Assembly (NCBI GenBank): GCA_035555975.1
Contig: DATMFV010000057.1
Location: 1-58,733 of the forward strand
Reading direction: 5' to 3'
DNA length: 58,733 nucleotides
From: DATMFV01 sp035555975
GTDB lineage: Bacteria; Verrucomicrobiota; Verrucomicrobiia; Chthoniobacterales; Chthoniobacteraceae
The notes beneath the pieces were generated by a model. It made no database searches. It was not told the origin of the DNA and saw nothing but the letters and a program-made list of their open reading frames with translations. Positions 1 through 8,344 of this stretch are shown piece by piece. Position 1 is the stretch's first letter, and each line of letters starts with the position of its first letter. Position numbers and translations under genes: made by a program.

Positions 1-1140
1 TTCGGCAGATTGCCGGGCGCGCCTCTTCCCGAGGCCGGGGCATGGAACCGTTATATGGACTGCTCGCTCGAAGGGCACCGCGACCAGCGCCGCCGCCAGC
101 GCGAGTACGGGCACCTCAACTGGGGCGACTGGTTCGGGGAACGGGGTCACAACTGGGGCAACAACGAATACGACCGCGCGCACGGCTTTTTTGCCCATTT
201 CTTTGCCACCGGAAAAGCAGCGTTTTTTGACGACGCCGTGGCCGCCGCGCGTCACCAGGCGGATGTCGATATCGTCCATGCCTACCCTGACCCGTACTAC
301 CTCGGGGCCAACGTGCAACACGGCATCGGGCACACGGGCGTCTGCTACCAGGCGGGCATCGGGGAGAGCTGGAGCTACCCGTACGATCACACGACTTCCG
401 CAGGCAATGGCCATACCTGGGCCGACGGCATGGCCGACTGCTGGCTTTTTACCGGCGACCCGGTGGTGATGGAGTCGCTGTTGGCGCTGGGCGAGCACCT
501 TCATTCCGCCTTTGCGCCGACCTTCACCAAGATCGGGACGCACGAGCGTTCCGCCGGGTGGTCGCTCCTGGCGGCCCTGGCGGCCCACCGGGCGACTTCC
601 GACGCCGCGTTTCTGGAAGCCGCGAAACGGATCGTGCAACGGACCCTTTCCGAATGGGACCCGCAGACGGGGATCTGGCAACACACGCTGCCTCCCGCCC
701 ATGCCGGGGGGCGCGAAGGGGTGGTCGGCAACAGTCTCTACAACCTTGGCATCCTCATCATGGCGCTGGGCGAGTACCATGAACTGACGCACGACCCGGC
801 GGTGCTCGCCCCGATGCGCGGGAGCTGCGAATGGTTCGTGCGCTCCTACCACCCCGACCAGGTGGCGTGGCCCTATTCCGCCACAGTGGAGGGGGAGTCG
901 ACCCGCCGTTCGCTGACCCCGAATCTCAATCCGCTGATCTACCCCGGCCTTGCCTATACCGGCCTGGCAACGGGAAGGCGCGAATGGGTCGAACTCGCCG
1001 CCGGGGCTTTGAACGGCACGTTTGAAAGGACGCTTTCCGACCCGCTCGCCAAGGAGCTTTCCATCAAGGCGTATGGCACGACGGCGGCGCTCGGCACCCT
1101 CTGGGAGGCGCGCAAAGATGTCAAAAAACCTGTGAAGTAA
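1..1140 (+). CDS. PcRGLX/YetA-like exo-rhamnogalacturonan lyase-type protein, 5' end cut by the window
   Basis: The frame is open to base 1, so the true start lies outside the window and only the C-terminal 379 or so codons are seen. The visible part begins with an aromatic-rich stretch (GDWFGERGHNWGNNEYD) followed by alternating helices with His/Trp/Tyr-rich loops (NVQHGIGHTG, GNGHTWADG), which suggests an (alpha/alpha)6 toroid. That combination is what I associate with the PcRGLX/YetA family (PL26), which cleaves rhamnogalacturonan. The family call is from memory of motifs and is moderate. Another toroid glycosidase or lyase, such as a GH88/GH105-like enzyme, remains possible. The following secreted and PEP-CTERM genes fit a polysaccharide-degradation setting. 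A signal peptide, if present, is outside the window. Confidence 0.5.
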   Translation, partial: FGRLPGAPLPEAGAWNRYMDCSLEGHRDQRRRQREYGHLNWGDWFGERGHNWGNNEYDRAHGFFAHFFATGKAAFFDDAVAAARHQADVDIVHAYPDPYYLGANVQHGIGHTGVCYQAGIGESWSYPYDHTTSAGNGHTWADGMADCWLFTGDPVVMESLLALGEHLHSAFAPTFTKIGTHERSAGWSLLAALAAHRATSDAAFLEAAKRIVQRTLSEWDPQTGIWQHTLPPAHAGGREGVVGNSLYNLGILIMALGEYHELTHDPAVLAPMRGSCEWFVRSYHPDQVAWPYSATVEGESTRRSLTPNLNPLIYPGLAYTGLATGRREWVELAAGALNGTFERTLSDPLAKELSIKAYGTTAALGTLWEARKDVKKPVK

Positions 1141-1164
1141 ACCGCATAGAAAGACCCAAACAAG

Positions 1165-1500
1165 ATGAACCGATCCTTCGACCTGCCTGAAACAATGACG
1201 CTGGGGCAATACCTCACCTTCCGCTTCGACGCACCGGTGACGCTCAACGCCGGCGCGTACTATGCCATCCGGATCGGCTTTACCGATCTCGCCCCCAGCC
1301 AGAGCTTCAACGTGGTGACCGGCACCGACTATGCCGATGGGCGCGCCTTTTATTACGCCAATTCGCCCAACGCGGGGGTGATGAACTATATCGGCCAGAG
1401 CACCGACCTGAAGATGGTCCTCCAGACGATCCCCGAGCCGGGGGCGGCGCTCCTGCTCGGGATTGGCGTCGGGTTGTTCGTCTTGTGGAGGAGAAAATGA
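1165..1500 (+). pseudogene. N-terminally truncated PEP-CTERM protein
   Basis: This 111-residue frame ends in a textbook PEP-CTERM tail: IPEPGAALLLG, a hydrophobic helix and WRRK. That is the signal for exosortase-dependent surface sorting. It has no signal peptide, although PEP-CTERM substrates must be exported, and the upstream frame is closed by a stop at 1147-1149. Its body (about residues 5-90) aligns by eye with the second half of the next protein: LP...G.YL, a Tyr-rich strand, then G+R.YF.TNLP-like and a terminal F/L-rich strand. It is therefore best read as a copy that has lost its first half, including the signal sequence. It could still be translated, because the next gene starts in an ATGA overlap with its stop. 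Called a probable pseudogene; the alternative is a short leaderless gene. Confidence 0.5.
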
Positions 1501-2129
1501 GAAGGGTGCTTCCTGCGATCCTGTTTTCGGGCCTGCTGTTGACGCCGCTTTTGGGCGGTACGGTGGCGACTTCGCTTTCGCATGAGAGCCCCGCCGGGGC
1601 GATCCTCGCCTTCGCACCCTTGACCGGCGAGGGCAACAATGTCTGGAAACGGACCAGCGACGACATCCCGGGCGAACGCCGCGAACTGGGGCAGCGGTTC
1701 TCCATCCGGGAAGCGGGGCGGACGCTCGACAAGCTGGTGCTCCATATTTCAGCCATCGGCGAAGCCGTGGGCGAGGGGGCTGCCGGAGCGCCGTTCACCG
1801 TCCGGCTGGTCCGTTTTGAGCCGCCCTCCTCGGTGGAGCCCGCGCCGGAACCGGTGCTCGTCGCCTCCGGTGCCTTGCCGGAAGTGCTGGAGCCGGGTGG
1901 CTACCTCGTCCTCGACCTTCCCGACCTCGCCCTGGAGCCGCGGGTACAGTACGGGTTCGAGATCGCCTTCGACGCCCCGGCACCGGGGCGCACGCTGAAC
2001 CTGAGCGCCACCGGCAAGGCGGAATTTCCGGCGGGAAGGCTTTACTTTCATACCAACCTGCCCGATGCGGAGAAGATGGTCTACCAGTTGAAGGGCGGCA
2101 ATTTTGTCTTTTACCTGGTCGGTCGGTGA
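1497..2129 (+). CDS. Exported protein, paralogue of the truncated PEP-CTERM protein upstream
   Basis: Protein of 210 residues. The ATG at 1497 overlaps the upstream stop (ATGA), which decides the start. Residues 1-21 are a signal peptide (MRR, then a Leu-rich core, then LLGG). The rest is rich in beta strands (GQRFSI, LVLHISAIGE, FTVRLVRFE, GYLVLDLPDL, VQYGFEIAF), consistent with a secreted beta-sandwich. It ends after NFVFYLVGR with no PEP-CTERM tail, so it is presumably periplasmic or secreted. The C-terminal half resembles the preceding truncated frame, which suggests a tandem duplication in which one copy kept the export signal and the other kept the sorting signal. No function is recognised. 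Confidence 0.7.
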   Translation: MRRVLPAILFSGLLLTPLLGGTVATSLSHESPAGAILAFAPLTGEGNNVWKRTSDDIPGERRELGQRFSIREAGRTLDKLVLHISAIGEAVGEGAAGAPFTVRLVRFEPPSSVEPAPEPVLVASGALPEVLEPGGYLVLDLPDLALEPRVQYGFEIAFDAPAPGRTLNLSATGKAEFPAGRLYFHTNLPDAEKMVYQLKGGNFVFYLVGR

Positions 2130-2172
2130 GGAGCGATTTTTTCGCCTCGGGCGACCGACCTTCTTTTTTTCC

Positions 2173-2970
2173 ATGAAACGACTTCCGACGAGCCCCCCGA
2201 CCCGGCCCGTGCGCTCTCTTGACCGGCGCGGGTTTACGCTGCCGGAACTGTTGCTGTTGCTGGTGTTGATCGGCATTCTGGCATTGCTGCTCTACGCGGC
2301 GGTCGGCAAGGCGCGGGAGAGTTCGGAAAACACCCGGTGCGTCTCCAACCTGAAGACCCTCGGGATCGCGATTCACGCCTACGCTGCCGACTTCAACGGG
2401 GCGCTGCTGCCGCGGACGCTCGGGCTTTACCGGCCGGATGGCGACAAACCGCCCGATACCGAAAGGATGTGGACGAGTCGCCTTTTCGGTCTCGGTTATG
2501 TCTCCAATGCCGACGTTTTCTATTGCCCTTCGTTCTTTCCGAGAAACGCCGGGCAGGCGCGTTACAAGATCGTGAACGACCTCGGCAAGCTCGGCACGGC
2601 GGGCGCGGATACCTATGGAATGCGCGTCTGGGTGCCGCCCGGCACGCCGATCTGGAAAATGCCGATCCGCGAGGAACACAAACCGCTGAGTCGCATCGAA
2701 CGGCCATCGGAGTTCTTCCTGCTGGCCGATTCGCTCTGGACCCACCCCGCCTACCGCAGTCAGGGGTACGGCCTCAGCCCCGGGCTCGACAAGGAGCAGT
2801 TCATCCACCTGCGGCATTCGGGAAAGGCAAACGCCCTTTTTGCCGACGGGCATGTGGCCGCCACGGCGCGCGATTATTTTGAGACCGTGAACGACCCCGG
2901 TCGCCAGCGCGACTATTGCGGCGGGGAGAACCTGAAGTTTGGTGTCACCGACGAAATGGAGCCGTGGTGA
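2173..2970 (+). CDS. Prepilin-like protein with N-terminal cleavage/methylation domain
   Basis: Protein of 265 residues. I chose the ATG at 2173 because it places a short basic leader before the prepilin peptidase site, RRG/FTLPELLLL. The usual Glu at +5 is present (FTLPE) and is followed by a hydrophobic helix ending near AAVGKAR. The N-terminus then continues with the ESSENTRCVSNLKTLG region typical of the large prepilin-like families of Verrucomicrobia, Lentisphaerae and Planctomycetes. The C-terminal LRHSGKANALFADGHVA is the H-X9-DG-type motif of that family. Such proteins are usually numerous, and their pili or secretion role is unproven. The T-rich stretch just upstream leaves no clear ribosome binding site. 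Confidence 0.85.
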   Translation: MKRLPTSPPTRPVRSLDRRGFTLPELLLLLVLIGILALLLYAAVGKARESSENTRCVSNLKTLGIAIHAYAADFNGALLPRTLGLYRPDGDKPPDTERMWTSRLFGLGYVSNADVFYCPSFFPRNAGQARYKIVNDLGKLGTAGADTYGMRVWVPPGTPIWKMPIREEHKPLSRIERPSEFFLLADSLWTHPAYRSQGYGLSPGLDKEQFIHLRHSGKANALFADGHVAATARDYFETVNDPGRQRDYCGGENLKFGVTDEMEPW

Positions 2971-3067
2971 GCCGGTTTGGTGTCGATAGGGTTCCTTGGC
3001 GGATGAACGGCATGGGGTTTAGGGCTGGAAACGGGACGCCGGGGCGTTATGCTTGCGCCGCTTGTCG

Positions 3068-4138
3068 ATGACCAAGGTAGAACAGATCAGCAGTGCGTTG
3101 CGGGAGCGGATTCTCGCCGGGGAGTGGGTTGCCGGAAAGGCGCTTCCCTCCCGGGGCGATTTTGCGCAGGAGTACGCCGTCTCCCCGGCCACGGTGACGG
3201 CGGCGATCCGCTGCCTGCAAAAGGAGGGGCTGCTGCGGGTGATGCAGGGGCGCGGCGCATTTGTCACCGATTATGAAAAAAACGGCGCAGCCCCGGTTCC
3301 CAATGCGTTGATCGGGTTGACCGGCGGCAATCTCCCTTCCGACGAGGAGCTTTCGCGCCTCGGAGTCGACCGGCTTTTTACGCGGGAGATTTTTGACGGC
3401 ATCTGGAAAGCGGCCAACCGGGAGCATTCGCCGGTGGTGCTCCTGCCCGGCACGGCGACTCAAAAGGGGGTGACCTCCGACTACTGCCGCCAGATCGGCG
3501 TGCAGGGGTTGATCTTTCTCGGCGGCGAACGGTATGCCGACGCGCTCGCCCTGCGGCAGGAAGGCTTCCCCGTCATCCTCTCCAACAAGCCGCTCGGGGC
3601 GACGCCGCTCAACTACGTCGATTACGACAACGGCTGGGTGGTGCGCGAGGTGGTGCGGCATTTTACGCAGCAGGGGCGCGGGCGGATCGGCGTGCTTTAC
3701 AGCGAGGGGAGCGTCCCCGCCTATTTTGAAGGGATGAAGCTCGAATTTCTCGCCGCGCTTCAGCAGACCGGGGAGGTCTACCCGATCGCCGACTATTGGC
3801 GCAACGTCGTCCGGGTGCCGGGGGTGCGCGGTCGCTTCGAAGGGGTGGAGGCAGAGACCGAAGCGTTGCTGGCGCTCTCCCAGCCGCCGACCGCGCTCTT
3901 CTGCTGGGAACCCGGAATGGAAGCCGCCGTGCGTACCACGCTGGAGCGGCACGGGTTGACGGAGAAGATCGCGGTGCTCGTTTCGGCGTATTCCAACGAG
4001 GAGGATGTGGTTTCCGCCGGTTTTGTGATGCCGCACTGCGAACTCGGCACGCTGCTGGTAGAACATCTCCACGCATCGATCCGGAACGCCTACCATTGTG
4101 CGCAGATTTTGCTGCGTCCCCGGTACCTTTCGCGTTGA
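3068..4138 (+). CDS. Transcriptional regulator: GntR-type winged helix with LacI-type sugar-sensor domain
   Basis: Protein of 356 residues. Residues 1-70 form a GntR winged helix (VEQISSALRERILAGEW, SPATVTAAIRCLQKEGLL, QGRGAFVTD). The rest looks like a periplasmic-binding-protein-like LacI effector domain with repeating beta-alpha units (GLIFLGGERYADAL, RGRIGVLYSEG, PPTALFCWEPGMEAA). The start could be TTG at 3053, but the ATG at 3068 begins the HTH cleanly. The family (like AraR of Bacillus) usually responds to a sugar and controls local catabolic genes. Its position after a putative pectin-lyase cluster suggests a plant-polysaccharide signal, which is inferred only from position. It is a distant relative of the regulator at 56097. 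Confidence 0.85.
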   Translation: MTKVEQISSALRERILAGEWVAGKALPSRGDFAQEYAVSPATVTAAIRCLQKEGLLRVMQGRGAFVTDYEKNGAAPVPNALIGLTGGNLPSDEELSRLGVDRLFTREIFDGIWKAANREHSPVVLLPGTATQKGVTSDYCRQIGVQGLIFLGGERYADALALRQEGFPVILSNKPLGATPLNYVDYDNGWVVREVVRHFTQQGRGRIGVLYSEGSVPAYFEGMKLEFLAALQQTGEVYPIADYWRNVVRVPGVRGRFEGVEAETEALLALSQPPTALFCWEPGMEAAVRTTLERHGLTEKIAVLVSAYSNEEDVVSAGFVMPHCELGTLLVEHLHASIRNAYHCAQILLRPRYLSR

Positions 4139-4370
4139 AGGCCGGTCTCTGCTGTACGTATTTTTGCGTACCGGATCGGGAGCAATAGACCCCTTTCTGA
4201 CCCCAGCGGTGACCGAAACCGTTCCGAATGACGGTTTTGACGCTCTTTACGGTGACTTTCTTTGCAGGAAAACCGTCCGTTGGCTCAAAATACGTAGATC
4301 AATTTTGAGAAAACGCCCTTGTTTTTCCAAAAGTGGGTTGTTTGTCTCTTTTTCTGTTGCCAAAGCGTGT
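4139..4370. other. Gene-free stretch, first half of the leader of the surface-protein cluster
   Basis: I see no supported gene here. Short frames exist but lack starts or protein-like composition. The stretch is richer in T than its surroundings (4319-4365) and may contain the promoter of the downstream cluster, but I cannot point to a convincing -35/-10 pair. Confidence 0.4.
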
Positions 4371-4491
4371 GGGCACCGCTTTTATGCGTATTCGTGCCCC
4401 GCCGGGCATTTGCCGATCTGAAAGACGGGGAAACCCCTACCAAGGAGCGGTAAAGGCAAGGGCCGGTGGCGAAACGTCGATCGCAAACGAC
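4371..4491 (+). ncRNA. Structured 5' leader, possible cis-regulatory RNA
   Basis: Four compact pairings lie in a row before the first surface-protein gene. GGGCAC (4371-4376) pairs with GTGCCC (4394-4399). TTGCC (4410-4414) pairs with GGCAA (4455-4459) and encloses two hairpins: GGGG-AAA-CCCC (4427-4437) and TACC/GGTA (4438-4452). GTCG (4476-4479) pairs with CGAC (4488-4491). A multibranch of this kind followed by about 70 nt to the ATG looks like a riboswitch or protein-binding leader. I do not recognise the class. A faint similarity of bases 4493-4511 to the 3' strand of the c-di-AMP (ydaO) riboswitch is not supported by the rest of that consensus. Confidence 0.3.
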
Positions 4492-4563
4492 TCCGAACCT
4501 GACAACCCTAACCTTTCCTGCTCTCTCCCAGACTATTTTTTTCAAGAAAAAATGGAATTCATC

Positions 4564-5226
4564 ATGAGCAAAACGACGTTCGCAATCTCCGGCGTTTCCC
4601 TTTCTCCCATCTCTCAAGCAAAATCGACTCTCTCCCTGCGTCTCCGGCGGAGGGTTTCGTTGGCTTTCGTTTTTGGCCTTTGCACCCTCGCCGCACCGCT
4701 CGCCTCCGTTCGCGGGCAGGAAGCGGCGGCCTCCCCCGCCGTACCCGTCATCGCGCCTGCCGTCGACGCCCAGGCCCGTGAGCCGATCACCGTCACCCTG
4801 AAGGTGGAACGGATCGAAACCGACGCCGAGGGGAAGGAACAGCTCGTCTCCGCCGAAGAAGCCAAGCCGGGAGACACGCTCCTCTACACGGCGACCTGCG
4901 CCAACGTCAGCGACCGGACCATCTCCGGCATCGCTCCTGTCATCCCGATCCCCGAAGGGGTCACCCTGCTGGAAGCCTCCATCACTCCGGAAGCGAAGGA
5001 GGCCAGCCTCGATGGAGCCACCTTCGTTGCCTACCCTGCCAGCCGCACCGTCACCGGGGCCGATGGCAAGGAAGTCACCGCACCGGTCCCGGCCGCCGCC
5101 TACCGCGCCATCCGCTGGCAGGTTGCGGAACTCGCCGCCGGAGCGGCCACGGAGCTTTCCTTCCGCGTCTCGGTCAACCGGACCGCCGTGGAAGCCGTCC
5201 CGGCTTCATCCCAGCCGGCCCAGTAA
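4564..5226 (+). CDS. Small exported DUF11-like protein
   Basis: Protein of 220 residues. The ATG at 4564 has GGAA about 8 nt upstream; an in-frame ATG at 4552 is the alternative. The N-terminus is long and basic (LRLRRR) before a hydrophobic core (SLAFVFGLCTLAAPLASV) and a likely cleavage near RGQ/EAA. The mature part holds one DUF11-like beta-sandwich: AKPGDTLLYTATCANVS, IPIPEGVTLLEASI, then IRWQVAELAAGAATELSFRVSVN. It is the smallest and first member of a run with three giant surface proteins. Its module resembles the last modules of the 872- and 1596-residue proteins, which suggests a shared docking or targeting role (inference). Confidence 0.75.
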   Translation: MSKTTFAISGVSLSPISQAKSTLSLRLRRRVSLAFVFGLCTLAAPLASVRGQEAAASPAVPVIAPAVDAQAREPITVTLKVERIETDAEGKEQLVSAEEAKPGDTLLYTATCANVSDRTISGIAPVIPIPEGVTLLEASITPEAKEASLDGATFVAYPASRTVTGADGKEVTAPVPAAAYRAIRWQVAELAAGAATELSFRVSVNRTAVEAVPASSQPAQ

Positions 5227-5359
5227 ATCCAAACAGACAGGAAAACCGCCCGCCGGTCGTCCACGAGCGCGCGGCGGATGTTTGCCTGCCGCAAACCAAA
5301 CCAGCCAACACAACCAAGGAAATGCTGATGCTTTAGCCAGCAAGAGGAACGCTCCACCT

Positions 5360-5392
5360 CCAATGTCCTGAAATGAAACCGCAGGACATTGG
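5360..5392 (+). terminator. Perfect 11-bp hairpin, terminator-like or mRNA-stabilising
   Basis: CCAATGTCCTG (5360-5370) is followed by an 11-nt loop and its exact reverse complement CAGGACATTGG (5382-5392). No T-run follows, so this is not a classical intrinsic terminator. It may tune expression between the small and large surface-protein genes. Confidence 0.45.
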
Positions 5393-5412
5393 CTTGAATC
5401 ACTAGCTACCGA

Positions 5413-5454
5413 CCCCGGTTGCCTGTTTTAAAGAAAAAAACAGGCTGCTCGGGG
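5413..5454 (+). terminator. Composite hairpin between surface-protein genes
   Basis: GCCTGTTTT (5421-5429) pairs with AAAACAGGC (5437-5445) around an A-rich loop. CCCCG (5413-5417) and CGGGG (5450-5454) extend the stem outside a small internal loop. There is no strong T-tract afterwards. A partial terminator or processing site is the likeliest reading. Confidence 0.4.
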
Positions 5455-5575
5455 GCAGGGACGTTTTGTGCCGAAAGCGGCCGGTGGCACGCTCCTCTTC
5501 CTTGCTCCAACCATCCGCCTTTTCCACCAGAACCAAACGGAAAACAACCGTAACAAACACCGCCAACCCACCATC

Positions 5576-8194
5576 ATGAACCAAGCAAAACCAATACCTC
5601 CGCCGTGGCGATCGTTCCGGTCGTCATTGAGGACATGGGCTTCCGCCTTTGTCCTCCTTCTGGCGACCACCTGGATTGCCGCCGCGCAAAGCGTGACGGC
5701 TCCTCCGGTCAATACCCCGATCGGAAACCGGGCCACCGCCACCTATACCGACGTCGGCGGCACCGAACGGACCGTCACCTCCAACCAGGTGGTGACCATC
5801 GTCCAGCAGGTCGCCGGTCTCGAATTGGCCGCGCCGCAGAACAAGCCGGGCGCGCCGGGTGTCTCCATCTGGTTTACCCATACCGTGACAAACACCGGTA
5901 ACGGGCCTGATGCCTATAACCTGACCCTGGAAAACATCACCGGCCTCTTTGCCACCGACGGCAGCAGCAATCCGCAAGTCTCCATCTATGCGGATGAGGA
6001 CGACGACGGCGTGCCCGATAATACGACGCCGATCACCGTCACGCCGCAGATTCCGGCAGGCGGCACCTTCAAGTTCGTCGTGGTCGGTAAAGTTGCCTCC
6101 AACGCAGCCGACGGAGCAGATCTCTCCTTCGACGTCAGGGCAACCAGCACGGCCACCACGCCTACCGAGACGAAGGTGAACCACGACACCATCAAGGTCA
6201 CCGCCACCAAGGCGCTCCTGACCGTCACCAAATCGATCAGCCCCAACTTCGGCCCCTCGCCGAGCGCCGGGGACATCGTGGTGACCGTTCGCTACCAGAA
6301 CGTCGGGATCGCCGATGCTGCTGAAATCTCCCTCAAGGACGTTCTTCCTGCCGGAATGAGCTACGCAGGTGGGGTGACCTGGAGTGAAAGGCCGGGCGAG
6401 TCCGATCTCGATCCCGCCAACCCGCTTGCGGGGCAGAATGGAAACACGCTTGAAATCGTTTCAACCGGGACCGAAGAGGTTGAGTTCAAACTGCTCAAGG
6501 TCCCCTCTGGCAACAGCGGTTTTGTGACCTTCAAGGTGACGATTGACACCGGCCTCAACGCGCAGGTGCTCGTCAACGACATCGAGTTCGCCTACAAGTC
6601 GGGTTCGGAAACCACTCCGATCCAGGGCACCAGTAACGAAGTGCAATACACCGTGACCGGAGAACCCGGCGTTGAGATTACCTTCGATCCCAACCCGTCG
6701 ACCCCCAGCATTCCGCAGGGTGGCACTGCGGAGTTCAAGAACACGATCCGGAACACCGGCAACGTCGCGGAAACCTTCGACATTACGTTGACCGATCCAA
6801 GCACGGGGACGGCATTCCCCGCCAATACGGCGTTCGTTCTCTATAAGTCGGACAAGCAGACGCCTCTGACCGATACCGACGGAAACCAGATCCCCGACAC
6901 CGGGCTTCTCCAGCCTGGCCAGGAATATGTGGTCTGGGTCAAGGCCTCGGTGCCGCCAAACGTGGCGAGCGGGTCGTTCAGTGTCGACAAGGTCGCCACC
7001 GGCGTGACCAGCGGCGTGACCAAGAAGACAACGGACGGTCCGGTGACGATCACCTCCAGCGCGGTTGACTTGACCAACAATGCCGCCGCAAGCAACAGTG
7101 GTCTGGGTGCGGGCAACAATCCCCGCGATGGGGTCAACCCCTGGGTAGCCATTCCCAGCGATCCGGGTTCCACCGTGACGTTCAGCCTGTTCGCAGAGAA
7201 CCTCGGTTCGGTCACCGATACCTATGACATCACGATGACCGGGATTGATCCGGTCTCGGGCAGTCCTGCCGCGAGTTCCGGCTGGGGTGTGATCTTCAAG
7301 AACGGTGCGGCGACCATCACCAACACGGGTGAAATCCAGGCGGCGCAGAATCGTGGATTCAGCGCGCTGGTTTCCATCCCGGCGAGCCAGCCTTCCGGCA
7401 GCTACGACATCACGTTCCAGATCAAGTCGCCGACCACCGGCGCTGTTGATACGATCGTGGACCGGGTCACCGTCCAGCGCGTCCGCAAGATCACCCTGTT
7501 GCCTCCGCATTCCGGGCAGATCTTTGACGGCGGCACGATCACCTACGTCCATACGCTGACCAACAATGGTAACGATCAGGAAGACGAGATCGACCTGAGC
7601 GTTGTGGAAGGGATCAGCACCTGGGGGACCGTTCTCTACCTTGATGATGGTACGACGCCCGGCGTCCTTGACCCCGGAGACCACGTGATCACGAAGGTCG
7701 AGGACCTTCCGGCTGGCGGCTCGGTCACGATCATCGCCAAGGTCTCGTCACCAGCGGGCTCCGCGCCCGGCACGGTGAACCCGACCACGATCACCGCAAC
7801 CGCATCGGATGCCCCTACGGTGACTTCCAAGGTCATCGACACCACCACGGTGGTTTCCAACGACATCAAGCTCGACAAGCTGCAAAGCACGGACAACGGC
7901 GCCACCTTTTCGGCCAACCAGGCGGCGGCCAAGCCGGGTGATGAAATTGTCTACAAGCTGGTCGTGGAAAACACGGGCGCCCTTCCTGCGGCGAATGTCG
8001 TGATTCACGATGCCGTTCCGGCCTACACGACTTATGTCGCGAATTCGGCTGTCGCTCCCACGGGGGTGACGCCCCTTTACGACGCTGTCGAAAAGGCGAT
8101 TTCGTTCACGCTGAACCCGGCCACTCCGCTTCAGCCGGGCGCAAAGATCGAAGTCACCTTCAAGGTCAGGATCGATAGTTCGGCACAGCCCTAG
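5576..8194 (+). CDS. Large secreted protein of repeated DUF11-like beta-sandwich modules
   Basis: Protein of 872 residues from the ATG at 5576, the first start that gives a signal peptide (WASAFVLLLATTWIAAAQ). After a short strand region (PIGNRATATYT, SNQVVTIV) come about six Ig-like modules. Several have the pattern FTHTVTNTGNGPDAYNLTL, an Asp-rich loop (YADEDDDGVPDN; LYLDDGTTPGVLDPGD) and IPAGGTFKFVVVGKV. This is a recurring DUF11-related fold with likely calcium-binding loops. The last module (about 765-870) is a classic DUF11: AKPGDEIVYKLVVENTG, VVIHDAVPAYTTYV, LQPGAKIEVTFKVRI. There is no PEP-CTERM, LPXTG or membrane anchor. It is probably exported and may be displayed with the barrel protein encoded next. 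The biological role is unknown. Confidence 0.8.
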   Translation: MNQAKPIPPPWRSFRSSLRTWASAFVLLLATTWIAAAQSVTAPPVNTPIGNRATATYTDVGGTERTVTSNQVVTIVQQVAGLELAAPQNKPGAPGVSIWFTHTVTNTGNGPDAYNLTLENITGLFATDGSSNPQVSIYADEDDDGVPDNTTPITVTPQIPAGGTFKFVVVGKVASNAADGADLSFDVRATSTATTPTETKVNHDTIKVTATKALLTVTKSISPNFGPSPSAGDIVVTVRYQNVGIADAAEISLKDVLPAGMSYAGGVTWSERPGESDLDPANPLAGQNGNTLEIVSTGTEEVEFKLLKVPSGNSGFVTFKVTIDTGLNAQVLVNDIEFAYKSGSETTPIQGTSNEVQYTVTGEPGVEITFDPNPSTPSIPQGGTAEFKNTIRNTGNVAETFDITLTDPSTGTAFPANTAFVLYKSDKQTPLTDTDGNQIPDTGLLQPGQEYVVWVKASVPPNVASGSFSVDKVATGVTSGVTKKTTDGPVTITSSAVDLTNNAAASNSGLGAGNNPRDGVNPWVAIPSDPGSTVTFSLFAENLGSVTDTYDITMTGIDPVSGSPAASSGWGVIFKNGAATITNTGEIQAAQNRGFSALVSIPASQPSGSYDITFQIKSPTTGAVDTIVDRVTVQRVRKITLLPPHSGQIFDGGTITYVHTLTNNGNDQEDEIDLSVVEGISTWGTVLYLDDGTTPGVLDPGDHVITKVEDLPAGGSVTIIAKVSSPAGSAPGTVNPTTITATASDAPTVTSKVIDTTTVVSNDIKLDKLQSTDNGATFSANQAAAKPGDEIVYKLVVENTGALPAANVVIHDAVPAYTTYVANSAVAPTGVTPLYDAVEKAISFTLNPATPLQPGAKIEVTFKVRIDSSAQP

Positions 8195-8230
8195 AGACTA
8201 GTCCAGATCCAAAGGTAGTTGTTCCATCAC

Positions 8231-8257
8231 GTGGCGGGAGTCCCACCCTCCCGCCAC
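8231..8257 (+). terminator. Perfect 10-bp GC-rich hairpin before the barrel gene
   Basis: GTGGCGGGAG (8231-8240) and CTCCCGCCAC (8248-8257) are exact reverse complements around a 7-nt loop, and a T-run follows about 16 nt later (8274-8279). It is terminator-like but the spacing is loose. It may attenuate transcription into the barrel gene. Confidence 0.45.
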
Positions 8258-8344
8258 CCTCCCTTGCTCCTGCTTTTTTAACGGAACCGTCACTTCAAGG
8301 CCCGTCTGCGCGGACTTCCGGAAAAAACACCCGTCTCTTCCCTT

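Larger units (their letters stand above)
5227..5575. other. Gene-free spacer with two hairpins
   Basis: No gene is supported here. The spacer between the first two surface-protein genes carries the two inverted repeats listed separately at 5360-5392 and 5413-5454. A purine-poor, A-rich leader (about 5527-5575) precedes the next ATG and has no clear ribosome binding site. Confidence 0.5.

Noticed and set aside
4371..4511. c-di-AMP (ydaO) riboswitch
   Set aside because: Only a short 3' segment (CCGAACC, GACA, CTAACC) is similar; the P1 pair and the GGGUGAAUC-type element are missing.
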